Shown here piece after piece: positions 26,061 through 37,233 of a DNA stretch of 64,000 bases. Position 1 is the stretch's first letter; the number at the start of each line of letters is the position of its first letter. Where the stretch lies: NCBI RefSeq assembly GCF_018141105.1, contig NZ_CP054839.1:4526001-4590000 (forward strand). The letters run 5' to 3'. The notes under the pieces were generated by a model. The model made no database searches, was not told the origin of the DNA, and saw only the letters and a list, made by a program, of their open reading frames with translations. This DNA is from Saccharopolyspora erythraea. Its GTDB lineage: Bacteria; Actinomycetota; Actinomycetes; Mycobacteriales; Pseudonocardiaceae. The translations under genes and the position numbers were made by a program.

Positions 26061-26963
26061 ATGACCGCGTTCACGACCGGCACCCTGCCGGTACCCGGCG
26101 CCACGCTGCACCACGAAACATGCGGAACCGGCCCGCTGTTGCTGCTCATCCCCGGCGGATCCGCCGACGCCGCCATCTTCGGCGGCATCGCCACCCACCT
26201 GGCGGACCGCTACACCGTCCTCAGCTACGACCCCCGCGGCTTCTCCCGCAGCCACCTCCACACTCCGGTCGGCGACCAGCAGGTGCAGACCCACAGCGAC
26301 GACGCCCACCACCTCCTCGACGCACTGCTCCCGCCGGGCGAGACCGCACACGTCCTCGGCACCAGCTCCGGCGCCTTCGTCGCACTCGACCTGCTCACCC
26401 GGCACCCCGACCGGCTGGGCACCGTCATCGCCCACGAACCACCCGCGGTCGAAATCCTGCCCGACGCCGCACAGCACCGAGCGATGTTCGCCCACGTCCG
26501 CCAGACCTACCGCGACCAGGGCACCGCACCGGCAATGGCCGCCCTCGCCGCAGGTCTCGCCCCAATAGACCGCCAACCCGCCGAGCAGGAAATCCCACCC
26601 GACGCCGGACTACCAGTCCAACGCGACGCGATGCTCACCCGCATGCACGCCAACCTGCCCCTGTTCCTGGAACACATCCTGTGCCCGTTCACCGCCTACA
26701 CCCCAGACCTGCCCACCCTGCGATCCCGCGCCCACCAACTCGTCCTCGCCGCCGGACAGCACTCCCGCAACGAGCTCCCGCACCGCACCGCGACATCGCT
26801 CGCACACCACCTCGGCACCGAACCCGTCGAGTTCCCGGGCGGACACATCGGCGTTTCCGAACAACCCGTGCCCTTCGCCGACCGGCTGAGGGAGACGCTC
26901 GATGCAGCCGAAACCCGCCGACCCGACGACCACCACAGGACCACTCAACCCACCAACGGATAG
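26061..26963 (+). CDS. Alpha/beta hydrolase
   Basis: 300 residues. HETCGTGPLLLLIPGGSADA, YDPRGFSRSH, nucleophile elbow GTSSGA and late FPGGHIGVSEQP are the alpha/beta-hydrolase landmarks (Ser, His). A close group in actinomycetes is annotated simply as alpha/beta hydrolase; substrate unknown. Its 3' end overlaps the convergent substrate-binding protein gene by 19 bp. It has an AT-rich operator region but no adjacent regulator. Confidence 0.82.
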   Translation: MTAFTTGTLPVPGATLHHETCGTGPLLLLIPGGSADAAIFGGIATHLADRYTVLSYDPRGFSRSHLHTPVGDQQVQTHSDDAHHLLDALLPPGETAHVLGTSSGAFVALDLLTRHPDRLGTVIAHEPPAVEILPDAAQHRAMFAHVRQTYRDQGTAPAMAALAAGLAPIDRQPAEQEIPPDAGLPVQRDAMLTRMHANLPLFLEHILCPFTAYTPDLPTLRSRAHQLVLAAGQHSRNELPHRTATSLAHHLGTEPVEFPGGHIGVSEQPVPFADRLRETLDAAETRRPDDHHRTTQPTNG

Positions 26964-27967
26964 CGCAAACCCGCATCCGCCTGCTCCGGCGGCCAGACCA
27001 CCACCCGCACACCGTCCTGCCACTGCACGGTCAACACCTGATGCCCCACCTGCTGCCCGGACTCCGGAGACAACCGGAAACGCCCGAACAACGTCGTGCA
27101 GTCCAACGCCCGCGCAGCCTCGGCCAACGCCCCGTCATCAGCACCACCCGCATCGCGCAGGCAACGCAACGCCACAACACCCGCCGCGAACGCCTGAGCA
27201 GCGGGGTAGGGCGGCTCACCGCCCGCCAACCCGCGATAAGCGGCAACGAACTCCCGCGCACCAGGTCCCTCGTCCGGGCGCGGCGCCGTCGCGGGCAACC
27301 ACTGGGCCGGCCCGAGCAGTCCCTCGCGGCCGGCACCCAGTCCCGCCAGCACCTCCTCGACCCCAGCACCGACGAAACCCACCGCAGACCATCCGCCCTG
27401 CCCCAACCCCCGGGCGACGGCAACCTCCTCGTCGAACCGCCCGACCACCAGCAGCACATCACCACCAGGCGGTTCGGCGGGAAGCACGGCACGCTCGACC
27501 ACGAAACCCAGCCGCCCCGCCTCCTGCTCGGCCCCGGCCGCCACACCACGACCGAACCCAGTCGCACAGTGCAGAAGCACCACCCGCCGCGCACCGCGAT
27601 CAGCACGCCGAACCGCCCGCAACGCACCGTGGAAATAGCTCGCCGCGGGCGCAAGCACGTTGACCACGTTCGGCCTCGGCTCCAGACGAGCCCCACCGTG
27701 GTTCCACACCAGACGAGACGTCGCCGACACCACCGCGGCCGCCGGGCCACTGCCATACGGCCCGAACAACAAATCCGGCCGCGACCGCTCAGCCGACCGC
27801 ACCGCCATCCGCGCATCGGGATGCGCGTCGACGACCTCCAGATCCACCCCATCGGCACCGGAGAACCGCTCCGCCCAGACCCGCAACGCCATCGCTGTCG
27901 CCCGGCCGAACCCGGCCAACGGCCCCGACAACGGCGTCACGAGAGCAGCCCGCACGCTCACCGCCAC
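26945..27967 (-). CDS. Type-1 periplasmic-binding-fold protein lacking a signal peptide
   Basis: 340 residues, MAVSVRAALVTPLSGPLAGF on: the start of a mature Leu/Ile/Val-type ABC substrate-binding domain (FGPYGSGPAAAVV, VGRFDEEVAVARGLGQGG, AAQAFAAGVVALRCL). There is no lipobox or hydrophobic leader and no permease or ATPase nearby. It may be a cytoplasmic ligand sensor or an orphan remnant of a transporter. Convergent with the hydrolase. Confidence 0.75.
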   Translation of the reverse strand: MAVSVRAALVTPLSGPLAGFGRATAMALRVWAERFSGADGVDLEVVDAHPDARMAVRSAERSRPDLLFGPYGSGPAAAVVSATSRLVWNHGGARLEPRPNVVNVLAPAASYFHGALRAVRRADRGARRVVLLHCATGFGRGVAAGAEQEAGRLGFVVERAVLPAEPPGGDVLLVVGRFDEEVAVARGLGQGGWSAVGFVGAGVEEVLAGLGAGREGLLGPAQWLPATAPRPDEGPGAREFVAAYRGLAGGEPPYPAAQAFAAGVVALRCLRDAGGADDGALAEAARALDCTTLFGRFRLSPESGQQVGHQVLTVQWQDGVRVVVWPPEQADAGLRYPLVG

Positions 27968-27990
27968 CCAACCCCCGCGCTACCCGGCAC

Positions 27991-28413
27991 TCAGTGGTGG
28001 GTGACGTCCTTGTTCTCCATCGCACCCCACCCGTGCCAGCGCTCCACCTCGATCCACGCGCTGACACGCTTGCGGTCACGCACGGGGTAGGGCTTGCCGA
28101 AGTAGCGATGAGCCAACCGGTCGATATCGGCCAGCTCCGGGTCGTCCACCATCTCCACCACCCGGCCCTGCAGGCTCACATGGGTGTGCCAGTCATCGGA
28201 ATCAAGCACGGTCAGCGTGACCCGCGGCTCGCGCCGCAAATACTCCAGCCGTTTGCGCCCCTCATCCATGTTGACCAGCACCCGGCCGTTCTCCCACAGG
28301 TACCAGGTCGCCACCGACACCGGCTGCCCATCCGGCCGGACGGTCGCGATCGTCGCCGGATTCGCCTTGTCCAGCAACCGGCCGACTTCCTCGGGCACAG
28401 GTGGCTTGGCCAT
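27991..28413 (-). CDS. PPOX-class F420-dependent oxidoreductase
   Basis: 140 residues from ATG 28413, with GAGGAGG 7 nt upstream, preferred to GTG 28416. LLDKANPATIATVRPDGQPVSVATWYLWENGRVLVNMDEGRKRLEYLRREPRVTL is the split-barrel pattern of the PPOX/F420 group, and WHTHVSLQGRVVEM and HRYFGKPYP follow. Uses deazaflavin F420 or FMN; physiological substrate unknown. Confidence 0.87.
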   Translation of the reverse strand: MAKPPVPEEVGRLLDKANPATIATVRPDGQPVSVATWYLWENGRVLVNMDEGRKRLEYLRREPRVTLTVLDSDDWHTHVSLQGRVVEMVDDPELADIDRLAHRYFGKPYPVRDRKRVSAWIEVERWHGWGAMENKDVTHH

Positions 28414-29079
28414 CACCAGACCTCCTCATCGCACGTCGACACCGGACAACGCCCGGCGAAACCACATCCAGGTCAACTACCGGACCCGTCCACCAACACG
28501 TAATCACCCGGCAGCGGCTCACCCGCCGGGTACGACTCCAACATCTCCCGGATCCCCGCCGCAATCCGCTGCCGCGCCTCGACGGTCATCCCCGAACAGT
28601 GGATCGTCATCGCGTGCCTCGGATCGAACGTGGTGTGCCTGAAGTTGCCGTACGTCGAACTCCTTGAGCCGCAACGCCGTACGCGCTCCGATCATGCCCA
28701 CAGCACTCCGGGCTCCTCGCGAACGCTCTCGCCGGGATAGGAGACGCAGACGACCTTCACCTGTGATTCTCTCGTCGGACGTGGGGGACCAGTGCCGTCA
28801 ACCGCCCGCCGATTACCCGGCGGCGCACAGGCAGAAACCCCCGACGGTGGGCTGGCCCAACTGTCCTTGAACGTCGCCGCGACACGGGTCAGTGGGGAGA
28901 AAAGTCGACCGCCCAGGGGAGTGGTGCACGAGTGGGCGGCCTGGCAACACATCGTGTGCGGTGAGGCAGGAGAGCGTCGAGCGTGCGACGGAGAAGAAGC
29001 GGCGCCGCACGGTCGGAGCGGGCCGAGAGAGCCAGGGCGATTCGACTAGTGCGGATCGGCGTGGACTCCGCTGACGATG
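28414..29079. other. Gene-poor scar, left part
   Basis: No intact gene. On the minus strand 28473-28610 an open frame of 45 codons reads MTIHCSGMTVEARQRIAAGI, ending PGDYVLVDGSGS. The same frame continues upstream to about 28670 as YGNFRHTTFDPRHA, so it is probably the tail of a lost gene of unknown family. 28720-29080 shows only short frames without support. Confidence 0.4.
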
Positions 29080-29109
29080 TTTGATGGATAATCTGCATTA
29101 TCCATCAAA
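29080..29109. promoter_or_regulatory. Orphan operator-like palindrome TTTGATGGATAA-N6-TTATCCATCAAA
   Basis: A perfect 12-bp inverted repeat, AT-rich in otherwise GC-rich DNA. Size and spacing fit a TetR- or GntR-type operator. No regulator or intact target lies within 1.5 kb. Confidence 0.5.
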
Positions 29110-29670
29110 TGGAGAAAGGTCTCCGAAGGAGTGTAGCGACCACTCCCGGGGGATGGCGTTGAATCGCCACCCTTGCCGCCAGCTCGGTGCGCCCTTGTGG
29201 CGCGTTCCGGCGTGCTGCTTTGGGATCGTCGTCGCCGTGGCACGGTCCGGAGCGGTCGCGGCCCGGACGAGCGCTTCGCCCAGGCTGGTATCAACATCAA
29301 CTTCGACGTGTCGTGTCCGCGTCGAAGCTCTTGCGCACCAAGGGAAACCGCCCCGGATATCCCTGCTCCAATACGTCACAGTGACGTTAATGGGCGGTCG
29401 GCCGGGTCGTCAGACCTGCATGGGGAAGCTGGCCACAGGTCGGACTCCGAGGTCGCGCTGCCGTCGCATGGTGACTGCCCGGACCGCTCGGCGCCGGCGC
29501 TCGGATCACGGCATCCGTCGTTCGTCGCCGGCCGGTGCGAACGTCGCGTCGACATTCGGCAGGCAGCGCGGCGGCCCGCGCGTCGCGCCGATGCAAATGC
29601 TGCGAGCGACGACGACACGGCGGCCGGCCGGCCACTCTCCGGGATGTTTCAGCAGATCGTCAGAGTGCCG
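29110..29670. other. Gene-poor scar, middle part
   Basis: 561 bp with overlapping short frames on both strands and no recognisable domain. A 15-bp palindrome ACGTCAC-A-GTGACGT lies at 29373-29387, a second orphan operator-like site. Confidence 0.35.
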
Positions 29671-29684
29671 ATAATGTACATTAT
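29671..29684. promoter_or_regulatory. Palindrome ATAATGTACATTAT before the recombinase remnant
   Basis: A perfect 14-bp palindrome overlapping the ATG (29683) of the broken recombinase. Possible operator or promoter of the former integrase gene. Confidence 0.4.
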
Positions 29685-29998
29685 GTTAAGTAACTCGTTC
29701 GGTCACTCCCTCGGCCCTTGCCCCTGCTGTCCCTATGCGCTGTCCTATGCCGACCAGGCGTTGCTGGCCAATACGGTGCGGGCATATCGGGCCGACTGGG
29801 CTGGGTGGAGTGCGTGGTGTGAGCCGCAAGGTTGTTCGCCATTGCCCGCGGATCCCCGGAGGTGGCGGTGTTCTTGACTGAGGCGGCTGCTGACGCTATC
29901 CCTCCCCTGTCTCGCCGGATGGCCAATCCGCAAAGAGGTGGGCGTATGTCACAGCGACACTGTCCCGCCGGCTGACCACCATCACCCGGGTTTCATGA
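29683..29998 (+). pseudogene. Tyrosine recombinase N-terminal remnant
   Basis: Reads YADQALLANTVRAYRADWAG and WSAWCEPQGCSPLPADP, the SAM-like core-binding start of tyrosine recombinases. It shifts frame (GGVAVFLTEAAADAIPPLSR), then shifts again to VTATLSRRLTTITRVS and stops. The catalytic domain (RHRY) is absent. It indicates a past integration or transposition event in this scar. Confidence 0.7.
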
Positions 29999-30359
29999 GG
30001 CGCGTGGGCGCCTATCCCCTGTTCACCGTCTCTTGTGGCCTGCTCGGGGCGACAAGGCTCTTATGCTGCCGGAGCAGGGCCGGTTGAGGCACGAGTGATC
30101 AGCGGAGCCGGCAGGAGGACCGAGTTCTCCGTGGACCTGCGACCTTGCAGGCTGTCGTGCAGCAACCTCCATCCCACGCGGCCGAGTTCGACGCGAGGGC
30201 TGTTCGTCGTCGACTGCGTCGTAGCTGGTTTCGATGGTGCCGTCGGACTCGACGCGGGTGGCCTGGGTTCCGAGGACTCGGCTGCTGGTCTCGATTCCGC
30301 GCCAGCGGTCTTGTCATGCCAGACCGGACCCGGACAGTTGCTGGCGCGGTCCGGCCCAG
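29999..30359. other. Gene-free DNA between recombinase and isomerase remnants
   Basis: 361 bp without recognisable coding sequence or repeats; probably debris from the deletion that joined the two remnants. Confidence 0.35.
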
Positions 30360-30533
30360 GGGCACATCGACATGGCGCGGTTCGTCGAGCTGTCGCGCCG
30401 GGCGGGATATCAATGCCTGATCGAGGTCGAGGTGCTCAGCGACCACTGGTGGTCCCAGCCGCCCGAGCAGGTCGCGCAGGCCGCCGCGGCTGCGCTGGCC
30501 GCCATCCCGGAGTCCACGCCGATCGCCGGCTGA
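30360..30533 (+). pseudogene. C-terminal remnant of a sugar phosphate isomerase/epimerase
   Basis: From GHIDMARFVELSRRAGYQCL through IEVEVLSDHWWSQPPEQVAQ to the stop: this is the last 57 residues of a TIM-barrel sugar phosphate isomerase/epimerase (the usual G-x-IDFxxLxxxxxxxGYxGxxEVEIFS ending). Nothing of the N-terminal barrel is upstream. It sits 99 bp before the CoA-transferase remnant, so the deletion breakpoint is near 30355. Confidence 0.7.
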
Positions 30534-30632
30534 CCGACGGACCCACCACCACCACCATCGTCGCGGCACCGGCACGCCGGCCTGGGCACACGGCCCGCCG
30601 CAGACCAACGACGTTTCGAGGAAGCACACGTC

Positions 30633-31731
30633 ATGCACACACCTCAGATCCTCACCGCCCGCCGAGCGGCCGACCTGATCAACGACGGTGACGTGATCAC
30701 CGTCAGCTCGTCGTCCGGGCTGGGATGCCCGGACGCCGTGCTGGCCGGTCTCGGTGAGCACTTCGCCGAGACCGCCGGCCCCCGTAAGCAGGAGTGGCTC
30801 TACTTCCAGGCCATCACCCCGAACGTGGCCATCATCCGCGCCACCACCGCCGACGAGCACGGCAACCTGACCTTCGAGGACGAAGCCTCCCCACCCGGGG
30901 CCCTCGACCTCGCCTACGCGGCGCACAACAACGGAGGCGTGGTCATCGCCCAGGTCAAGCGCCTGGCCCAGGGCGGCAGCCTCGCTCCGCAGTCGGTGCG
31001 GGTGCCCGGCATCCTCGTCGACGCCCTGGTCGTGGTCCCCCACCAGCTCCAGACCACCCAGACCGTCTACGACCCGGCCATCTCCGGGCAGCTACGCCGT
31101 CCGCTGTCCGCACTCGATCCGGTGCCGTTCTCGCCGGAGAAGGTCACCGCGCGGCGCGCGACCCGCGAGCTGCGCTCCGGCGAGATCGTCAACCTCGGGT
31201 TCGGGATCTCGGCACTCGTGCCGCACGTCCTGGTCGAGGAGGGCCTGGCCGGCTCGGTCAGCTGGGTGATCGAACAGGGCGCGGTCGATGGGGTGCCGTT
31301 GCTCGACTTCGTCTTCGGGGTCGCTCAGAACCCCGACGCGATCATGCAGAGCAGCGACCAGTTCACGCTGCTGCAGGGCGGCGGTTTCCACCGCACCATG
31401 CTGTCGTTCCTCGAGATCGACGCCAACGGCTCGGTGAACGTCCACCACCTGCCCAAGCGGCGCCACGTCACGGCGGGAGTCGGCGGGTTCGCCGACATCG
31501 TCTCCTGCGCATCGGAGATCGTGTTCCTCGGCTCGTTCACCGCCGGGCGCCGCGATATCGGCATCGCCGACGGGGCACTGCAGATCCGCGAGGACGGCTC
31601 CCACACCAAGTTCGTGAAGAAGGTGAGCTCCCCGACCTTCTCCGGACGCCGAGCCGTGGACAACGGCCAGAAGGTCACCTACGTGACGGAGCGAGCCGTG
31701 CTGGAGCTGCGACCCTCGCCGCCGCCGCACC
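30633..31731 (+). pseudogene. Acyl-CoA:acetate/3-ketoacid CoA-transferase with internal and terminal lesions
   Basis: Starts normally (ARRAADLINDGDVITVSSSSGLGCPDAVLAGLGEHF) but jumps from TAGPR to KQEWLYFQAITPNVAIIRAT. Full-length relatives (about 520 residues) have roughly 120 residues here, so an in-frame deletion lies near 30783. The second half, including the catalytic-Glu region WVIEQGAVDGVPLLDF, is well kept. After YVTERAVLEL (about 31713) homology ends and the frame reads through into the next gene, so about 50 terminal residues are also lost. Probably inactive. Its original role would be fatty or keto acid activation, fitting the adjacent crotonase. Confidence 0.75.
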
Positions 31732-31791
31732 GCACGCGCGCGTCGCTGCCCTCATCAACGGTGCGACCGCCCCGACCGCCCAGGAGCGCCG

Positions 31792-32613
31792 ATGACCGGC
31801 CGAATCGACACCTCAACCGCTGTGGAACCGACCTCGACGAACGGGGCGGTGACCCTTGCTCACAGCCACGAGGGGCTGGTCGCGACCCTCACGATCGATC
31901 GGCCCGCGAAGCTCAATGCCCTGACCCTGGAGATGCTCGACGAGCTGGAACGCCGGCTCGGCGAGCTCGCGGTGTCGTCCGCGCGCGTCGTCCTGGTACG
32001 CACCGGCGGCACCAAGGTCTTCTGCGTCGGCGCCGACATCAGCGCGTTCTCCCAGCTCTCCCCCGCCGACATGTGGCGTCGCTGGATCAGTGACGGGCAC
32101 CGGGTGTTCGACCGGCTCGCCCGACTGCGCCAGCCGACCATCGCCGTCGTCGACGGGTTGGCCGTGGGCGGCGGCCTGGAACTCGCACTCGCCTGCGACA
32201 TGCGCCTGGCCGGCCGCAACGCCGGATTCGGCCTACCCGAGGTCGGACTCGGCACGAACCCCGGCTGGGGAGGAACCGAGCGCCTCACCCAGCTCGTCGG
32301 AGCCTCTCGGGCCAAGCAGCTGATTCTCACCCGCCGCCAGATCGACGCCACCACTGCCGAGAAGTGGGGGCTGGTCAACGACGTCGCCGCCGACGAACTC
32401 GACACCGAGGTCGAACGGTACGTCAGCGACCTGCTCGGGTCCGCGCCGATCGCCCAGCAGGTGGCCAAACAACTCGTCGACGCTGCGGCGGCGGGCGCCC
32501 CCTCAGCCATCGTCGAGGGGATCGCCAGCGGCTTCACTTCCTGCACAGACGACTTCGCCGGGGGAATCCGGGCATTCACAAACAAGTCGGTTCCGGATTT
32601 CCGGGGCCGGTAG
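31792..32613 (+). CDS. Enoyl-CoA hydratase/isomerase (crotonase family)
   Basis: 273 residues. ATLTIDRPAKLNALTLEML, oxyanion and active-site region FCVGADISAF, then GGGLELALACDMRLAG and LPEVGLGTNPGWGGTERL, whose Glu corresponds to a catalytic acid of hydratases. Intact, unlike its upstream partner. Probably part of a former acyl-CoA catabolic operon with the CoA-transferase; substrate unknown. Confidence 0.87.
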   Translation: MTGRIDTSTAVEPTSTNGAVTLAHSHEGLVATLTIDRPAKLNALTLEMLDELERRLGELAVSSARVVLVRTGGTKVFCVGADISAFSQLSPADMWRRWISDGHRVFDRLARLRQPTIAVVDGLAVGGGLELALACDMRLAGRNAGFGLPEVGLGTNPGWGGTERLTQLVGASRAKQLILTRRQIDATTAEKWGLVNDVAADELDTEVERYVSDLLGSAPIAQQVAKQLVDAAAAGAPSAIVEGIASGFTSCTDDFAGGIRAFTNKSVPDFRGR

Positions 32614-32777
32614 CCCTGCCGAGACCAACCCGCGGGATCGCCTCGCCGAGCAGCCGTTCGACGGGGCGATTCAGGCAGTCCGGCTGACGCCCCGCTGGCA
32701 CCGCCGCGCCCGCGCTGCGCGGCGCACTCTCCCGCTGGTTCGGCGAATGCGTCCGGACGTGTGGCACGATCCCGCGT

Positions 32778-33221
32778 GTGACCAGCAGACCCGCTGCCGA
32801 CCAGCGTCTGAGCGACCTGGCGCGGCTGCGTCGTGTCCGGGACCGGATCGACCGGGAGCACGCGCAACCGCTGGACGTCGAGGCGCTCTCCCGCGGCGTG
32901 AACATGTCGGCGGGGCACCTCAGCCGCCAGTTCCGGATCGCTTACGGAGAGTCGCCGTATTCGTATCTGATGACGCGGCGAATCGAGCGTGCGATGGCGC
33001 TGTTGCGCCGTGGCGACCTCAGCGTCACCGAGGTCTGCTTCGCGGTCGGCTGCGCGTCGCTGGGCACCTTCAGCAGTCGTTTCACCGAGCTGGTCGGTGT
33101 GCCGCCCAGTGTCTACCGGCGTGACGCTGTGGGTGCGACGGCGGGGATGCCGTCGTGCATGTCGAAGCAGGTGACCAGACCGGTCAGGAATCGAGAAGCC
33201 CGGTCAGCGGGCCGGACCTAG
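32778..33221 (+). CDS. AraC-family regulator (short form)
   Basis: 147 residues from GTG 32778, almost only the two-helix-turn-helix AraC domain (LDVEALSRGVNMSAGHLSRQFRIAYGESPYSYLMTRRIERAMALLRR, then VTEVCFAVGCASLGTFSSRFTELVGVPPSVYRR). No ligand domain. Paired tightly with the VOC protein that follows, a common actinomycete AraC-VOC couple in which the regulator controls the downstream gene. Confidence 0.88.
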   Translation: MTSRPAADQRLSDLARLRRVRDRIDREHAQPLDVEALSRGVNMSAGHLSRQFRIAYGESPYSYLMTRRIERAMALLRRGDLSVTEVCFAVGCASLGTFSSRFTELVGVPPSVYRRDAVGATAGMPSCMSKQVTRPVRNREARSAGRT

Positions 33222-33231
33222 TGTGTCCGTC

Positions 33232-33642
33232 ATGGACATCACCATTCACGCGAGCTTCCTCCCGCACGACGACGCGGACGCGGCTCTGGCGTTCTACCGC
33301 GACATCCTCGGTTTCGAGGTCCGCAAGCACGTCGAGTACGGCGGGATGCACTGGATCACGGTCGGTCCGCCGGGGCAGCCGGGCACGTCCGTCGTCCTGC
33401 ACCCGCCGGCGGTCGACCCCGGTATCACCGATGATGAGCGCCGCACGATCGTCGAGATGATGGCGAAGGGGACCTACGCGGGCATTCTGCTGGCTACCAA
33501 GGACCTCGATGGCATGTTCGAGCGGGTGCAGGCCGGCAGTGCCGAGGTCGTCCAGGAGCCTGCCGAGCAGCCGTACGGTGTGCGTGACTGCGCGGTCCGC
33601 GATCCCGCGGGCAATCTGCTGCGAATCCAGGAGCTGCGCTGA
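33232..33642 (+). CDS. VOC-family (glyoxalase-like) protein
   Basis: 136 residues, MDITIHASFLPHDDADAALA on. The ATG at 33232 is chosen; GTG 33223 is also possible. One VOC domain: FYRDILGFEVRKHVEYGGMHWITVG and DCAVRDPAGNLLRIQEL with the terminal Glu ligand position. Such proteins are metal-dependent lyases or dioxygenases or antibiotic-binding proteins. It begins 10 nt after the AraC gene. Confidence 0.83.
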   Translation: MDITIHASFLPHDDADAALAFYRDILGFEVRKHVEYGGMHWITVGPPGQPGTSVVLHPPAVDPGITDDERRTIVEMMAKGTYAGILLATKDLDGMFERVQAGSAEVVQEPAEQPYGVRDCAVRDPAGNLLRIQELR

Positions 33643-33757
33643 GTCGACCCGCGGAACCGCGGGGGTTACCGGACATACTGCTCGAATCTGGTCGGATCGG
33701 GCCACGCGATGCAGGCGGGGCCGTGGACGCGGCCTCGCCGCACAAGATGGAGAGACG

Positions 33758-36163
<2,406 letters not shown>

Positions 36164-36322
36164 GGGGCCGCTGCCCTGTTCGGTCTGCCGGATGAGCACC
36201 GTCTCGGGCTTGTCGTCGGGGCCGGTGGTGAGCAGGATCGGTTGTGGCGTGCCGGTGCTGATGTGGTGGTGGGGTCGTTGCGGGAGATCTCGGTCGGTGG
36301 TGTGCAGCCGGGGGCGCGGCCG
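36164..36322 (+). pseudogene. C-terminal remnant of a HAD hydrolase in frame with trehalose-phosphatase
   Basis: Directly after the UvrA-like stop, in the frame of the following gene, the DNA encodes LFGLPDEHRLGLVVGAGGEQ and DRLWRAGADVVVGSLREISV. This is the tail of a beta-phosphoglucomutase-like HAD protein. In mycobacteria a HAD domain is fused ahead of OtsB in one protein (OtsB1), so this may be the stump of such a fusion, cut by whatever brought in the UvrA-like gene. Confidence 0.55.
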
Positions 36323-37135
36323 ATGTCGGAGGTGCCCGATGCGCTGGAGCAGTGGGACGAGCTCGCTGCCCGGCTGCGGCGGGGGCGGGTGGTCCTGCTG
36401 TTCGACTTCGACGGCACCCTCGCCCCGATCGGCGATGTCCCGGGTGAGGTGGCGTTGCCGGTGCGCACTCGGGAGGTCCTGGAGGAGCTCGTCCGCCACT
36501 GCCCTGCCGGTGTGCTGAGCGGGCGGGATCTCGACGACGTGCGTGGCCGGGTCGGCATCGGTGAGCTGTGGTACGCCGGGAGTCACGGGTTCGAGATCGC
36601 CGGGCCCGCGGACCAGGTCTTCGCGCATCCGGCGGGTGAGGCGGCGCTGGGTGACCTGGACGAGGCGCAGCGGCGGGTGTCGCAGAGCCTGTCCGGGGTG
36701 CCGGGTGTGCTGGTCGATCGCAAGCGGTTCGGGTTGGCGGTGCACTACCGGATGGTCGAGCCGGGGATGGCCGATCACGTGGTGTCGGTGGTGCGCGGGG
36801 TCGGTGCGGAGCTGACGCATCTGAGGATCACGCAGGGGCGGCTCGTGGCGGAGTTGCTGCCGGATGTGGACTGGCACAAGGGCCGTGCGCTGAGCTGGTT
36901 GCTGGATGAGTTGGGCGCGGTGGGTGAAGAGGGGTTCGTGCCGGTGTTCGTGGGTGATGACTTCACCGACGAGGACGCGCTGCGCGTCGTCAGCGAGATC
37001 GGTGTGGGTGTGGTGGTGCGCAGCGGTGAGCACGGTGACCGGCCGACGTGGGCGCACTACGCGGTGGCCGGGCCGGAGTCGCTGGGTGCGTTGCTGGGCC
37101 GGGTCGTGGAGCTGGTGCGCGGGTCCGCGCGGTAG
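36323..37135 (+). CDS. otsB: Trehalose-6-phosphate phosphatase
   Basis: 270 residues from MSEVPDALEQWDELAARLRR. HAD phosphatase with the nucleophile motif LFDFDGTLAPI (D28, D30) and metal-binding VFVGDDFTDEDAL; substrate-cap segments WYAGSHGFEI and VDWHKGRAL are those of OtsB. It dephosphorylates trehalose 6-phosphate to trehalose. No otsA is nearby. The open frame extends upstream into the HAD remnant, so a longer protein starting at TTG 36242 is possible but less likely. Confidence 0.88.
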   Translation: MSEVPDALEQWDELAARLRRGRVVLLFDFDGTLAPIGDVPGEVALPVRTREVLEELVRHCPAGVLSGRDLDDVRGRVGIGELWYAGSHGFEIAGPADQVFAHPAGEAALGDLDEAQRRVSQSLSGVPGVLVDRKRFGLAVHYRMVEPGMADHVVSVVRGVGAELTHLRITQGRLVAELLPDVDWHKGRALSWLLDELGAVGEEGFVPVFVGDDFTDEDALRVVSEIGVGVVVRSGEHGDRPTWAHYAVAGPESLGALLGRVVELVRGSAR

Positions 37136-37233
37136 CGGGTGACACCATCGGGTGGATGTGCGGGCTCCGCCGTGTCGTCGGTTCCGGGGCTGGTGAGGGT
37201 GGGACCAGTACCGAACCGACTGCGGAGGACACC

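Noticed and set aside
26120-28090. 656-codon open frame on the plus strand
   Set aside because: Arg/Pro/His-rich, spans the real hydrolase in another frame and the antisense of the binding protein; no start context or homology.
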